Shown here one piece after another: positions 5,710 through 7,168 of a stretch of DNA of 7,168 bases (position 1 is its first letter; every line of letters begins with the position of its first letter). The DNA comes from an uncultured Planctomycetota bacterium (lineage in GTDB: Bacteria > Planctomycetota > UBA1135 > GCA-002686595): positions 1 to 7,168 of the forward strand of contig CAIKQM010000128.1 of NCBI GenBank assembly GCA_903829565.1. Reading direction: 5' to 3'. The notes beneath the pieces were generated by a model, which made no database searches, was not told where the DNA came from, and was given only the letters and a program-made list of their open reading frames with translations. Position numbers and translations under genes: made by a program.

Positions 5710-6882
5710 TTAGCGCAGCGACGAAAAAGTTCTCCGCAGGATATCCACAGCCATGTGGACATCTTCACTGCGTGTGTCGCGGCCCAGTGACAAGCGTAGG
5801 GCAGCACGGGCGGCGTCGCGCGCATGTCCGCAGGCCAGCAAGACATGGGATGGTTCGAGCGAGCCGCTGGCGCAAGCCGAACCCGCGCTGGTTTCCAAAC
5901 CCTCTAGATCCAGCCGCGCCACGAGTGTGCGGCCGTCGGTGCCCGGCACGCTGAGGTTGAGAGTGTTGGGCAGGCGGTCGGGTGCGTCGAGTGGCGGGCC
6001 GTTGAGTTGCACGCCCGGGACTTGGGCGGTCAGCAGGCTCCACAACAGGCGACAGTTTCCAGCCATCTGGGCAGCAACCACCGGTTGTTCTGCTACGGCC
6101 AAGCATAGAGCGGTGGCTGTGGCTGCAATCGCCGCCACGGCTTCGGTGCCGGGGCGCAGGCCGTACTCTTGGCCTTCGCCATCGGCCATGGGCACCAAAC
6201 GTGTGCCCGCTTTGACCCACAGGAGGCCGACGCCGCTGGGCCCGCCAAACTTGTGCGCGCTCAGCACGGCGATGTCCGCGCCACAACGCGCAAGCTCCAG
6301 CGGCACCCGGCCTGCGGTCTGCACTGCGTCGGTCACCAGCCAGGGTCGCTCATGCCCGTAGGCGCTATCGAGCGCCGTGCGGATGGCGCTGATCGGCTGG
6401 ATCGTGCCGATTTCATTGTTGGCTGTTTGGATGGCTACTACGCCCGCGTGCACCGAGCGCGCGGCCTCCACCACGGCCTCGGGTGCGATGCGGCCGCAGG
6501 CATCCACCGGCACATAAGCCACTGGCACGCCTTGGGCGGCGAGGCGAGTCGCAACGCCGAGCACGGCCGCGTGTTCGATGGCGCTAACGACGAGGCCGCG
6601 CGGTGCGTCACCGGCGTGTGCTTGGCGCGCCCACACGGCGCCGTACAGAGCCAGCTGCAGCGCCTCAGTGCCCCCGCCGGTGTAGCTGATCTCGTCTTCC
6701 TTGACGCGCAGGGCGGCTGCGCATTCTTCGCGCGCTTCGTCCAGGATCGCGCGCGCGGCTCGACCAGAGGCATGCACGCTCGACGGGTTGCCGTAGTGGC
6801 GTTCGGCGACCTCATTCCAACGCCGCAGCGCCTCGGCCCGAAATGGAGTCGTGGCGTTGTGATCGAGATAGATGCGCTTCAC
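5710..6882 (-). CDS. Cysteine desulfurase, NifS/IscS family
   Basis: A PLP-dependent enzyme that removes sulfur from L-cysteine, giving alanine and a protein-bound persulfide used for Fe-S clusters or thiolated tRNA. The 390-residue protein opens with the classic MKRIYLDHNATTP. Visible active-site elements are H104 in AIEHAA, NNEIGTIQP at 155-163, TDAVQTAG at 184-191 (D185, Q188), the PLP lysine K211 in SAHKFGGPSGVG, QEYGLRPGTEA near 238, and the catalytic Cys337 in GSACASGSLEPSH. I start at the GTG at 6882 because it yields the canonical N-terminus and makes a GTGA overlap with the upstream stop. A GTG four codons earlier (6894) is also open. No Shine-Dalgarno is present. It is slightly shorter than E. 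coli IscS (404). No iscU or mnmA is visible beside it, so the sulfur acceptor cannot be named. It could have either the NifS or IscS role. Confidence 0.95.
   Translation of the reverse strand: MKRIYLDHNATTPFRAEALRRWNEVAERHYGNPSSVHASGRAARAILDEAREECAAALRVKEDEISYTGGGTEALQLALYGAVWARQAHAGDAPRGLVVSAIEHAAVLGVATRLAAQGVPVAYVPVDACGRIAPEAVVEAARSVHAGVVAIQTANNEIGTIQPISAIRTALDSAYGHERPWLVTDAVQTAGRVPLELARCGADIAVLSAHKFGGPSGVGLLWVKAGTRLVPMADGEGQEYGLRPGTEAVAAIAATATALCLAVAEQPVVAAQMAGNCRLLWSLLTAQVPGVQLNGPPLDAPDRLPNTLNLSVPGTDGRTLVARLDLEGLETSAGSACASGSLEPSHVLLACGHARDAARAALRLSLGRDTRSEDVHMAVDILRRTFSSLR
5741..5762. promoter_or_regulatory. Inverted pair of DnaA-box-like sites near the desulfurase 3' end
   Basis: ATATCCACA (5741-5749) and TGTGGACAT (5754-5762) face each other across four bases and form a 22-base near-palindrome with one arm mismatch. 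The first differs from TTATCCACA at one position and the second at two. They lie inside the last codons of the desulfurase, about 80 bases upstream of the likely dnaA -35. They could be DnaA autoregulatory sites, but they also encode the plausible residues HMAVDI, so chance is real. Confidence 0.3.
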
Positions 6883-7168
6883 GGAAAGGGCCACGGCGTT
6901 TGCGACAGCGTGCGCAGGTAGAGCGCTTCGTACTCCTTGACGACGGTGTCGCGCGCAAAGCGCTCGACGGCGATTTCGCGTGCGCGCATGCCCATCGCGT
7001 GCGCGCGCGGGCGATCGCGCAGCAGGCTCACGAGTGCCTGCGCGTAGCCCTCAAGATCATCCGCCTGCGTGAGCAAACCGCTTTCGTTGTGCGTGACGAC
7101 TTCTGCCACGCCACCGACAGCAGTCGAGACTACGGCCGTGCCGCAGGCCATGGCCTCAAGCGCGGACA
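6879..7168 (-). CDS. Family 4 glycosyltransferase, C-terminal part (5' end outside window)
   Basis: The last 95 or so residues of a GT-B fold, GT4-family glycosyltransferase; the frame stays open to the window edge, so the start lies beyond it. The visible part begins SALEAMACGTAVVSTAVGG, the nucleotide-sugar binding region that holds the second glutamate of the family's E-x7-E motif (codon 7157-7155). AEVVTHNESGLL follows, then a helical C-terminus with ARERFA-type spacing (AREIAVERFARDTVVKEYEALYLRTL). The SALEAMACG start and the ERF...YEALY tail resemble BshA, which makes GlcNAc-malate in bacillithiol synthesis, but the substrate-deciding N-terminal half is not visible, so this is only a suggestion. 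Its TGA overlaps the desulfurase GTG by four bases, so the two are probably co-translated. Confidence 0.85.
   Translation of the reverse strand, partial: SALEAMACGTAVVSTAVGGVAEVVTHNESGLLTQADDLEGYAQALVSLLRDRPRAHAMGMRAREIAVERFARDTVVKEYEALYLRTLSQTPWPFP

Noticed and set aside
6169..6921. A 250-codon plus-strand open frame opposite the desulfurase
   Set aside because: An antisense shadow. The minus strand carries a complete, motif-perfect cysteine desulfurase.

Overview
The window looks like the chromosomal replication-origin neighbourhood of a high-GC bacterium, most likely a member of the Planctomycetota. This assignment is inferred from protein flavour, not from a search. DnaA has a 'SSDSPPKDIPTLQDRLVSRF' block and an 'RTQEEFFHTFNTL' block that I associate with planctomycetes. 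GyrB carries a long insertion in its Toprim half, recF is missing from the cluster, a DUF721/DciA gene lies between dnaN and gyrB, and none of the five visible gene starts has a Shine-Dalgarno sequence.

All six genes lie on the minus strand, so transcription runs from high to low coordinates. In that order they are: the C-terminal end of a family 4 glycosyltransferase, possibly BshA (6879-7168, cut by the window edge); a complete NifS/IscS-type cysteine desulfurase (5710-6882) joined to it by a 4-base GTGA overlap; a 162-base leader with a recognisable sigma70-like promoter; dnaA (4081-5547); a 490-base non-coding gap; dnaN (2448-3590); a DUF721/DciA-like gene (2047-2451) joined to dnaN by another GTGA overlap; and gyrB (1-2016, its C-terminus cut off by the window edge).

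The dnaA-dnaN gap is the best oriC candidate. Next to dnaA it holds two consecutive hairpins without U-tracts. The middle holds a cluster of DnaA-box-like nonamers, three of which differ from TTATCCACA at one position. Next to dnaN lies an AT-rich stretch that could be the unwinding element and also contains a plausible dnaN promoter overlapping a weak DnaA box.

The genes form a coherent set: initiator (DnaA), sliding clamp (DnaN), a probable replicative-helicase loader (DciA) and a topoisomerase subunit (GyrB). The desulfurase and glycosyltransferase are a separate, adjacent thiol/sulfur-related pair. I see no mobile element, CRISPR array, rRNA or tRNA gene, and no clearly new multi-gene system. 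The non-routine content is in the origin gap, the dnaA leader and the GyrB insertion.
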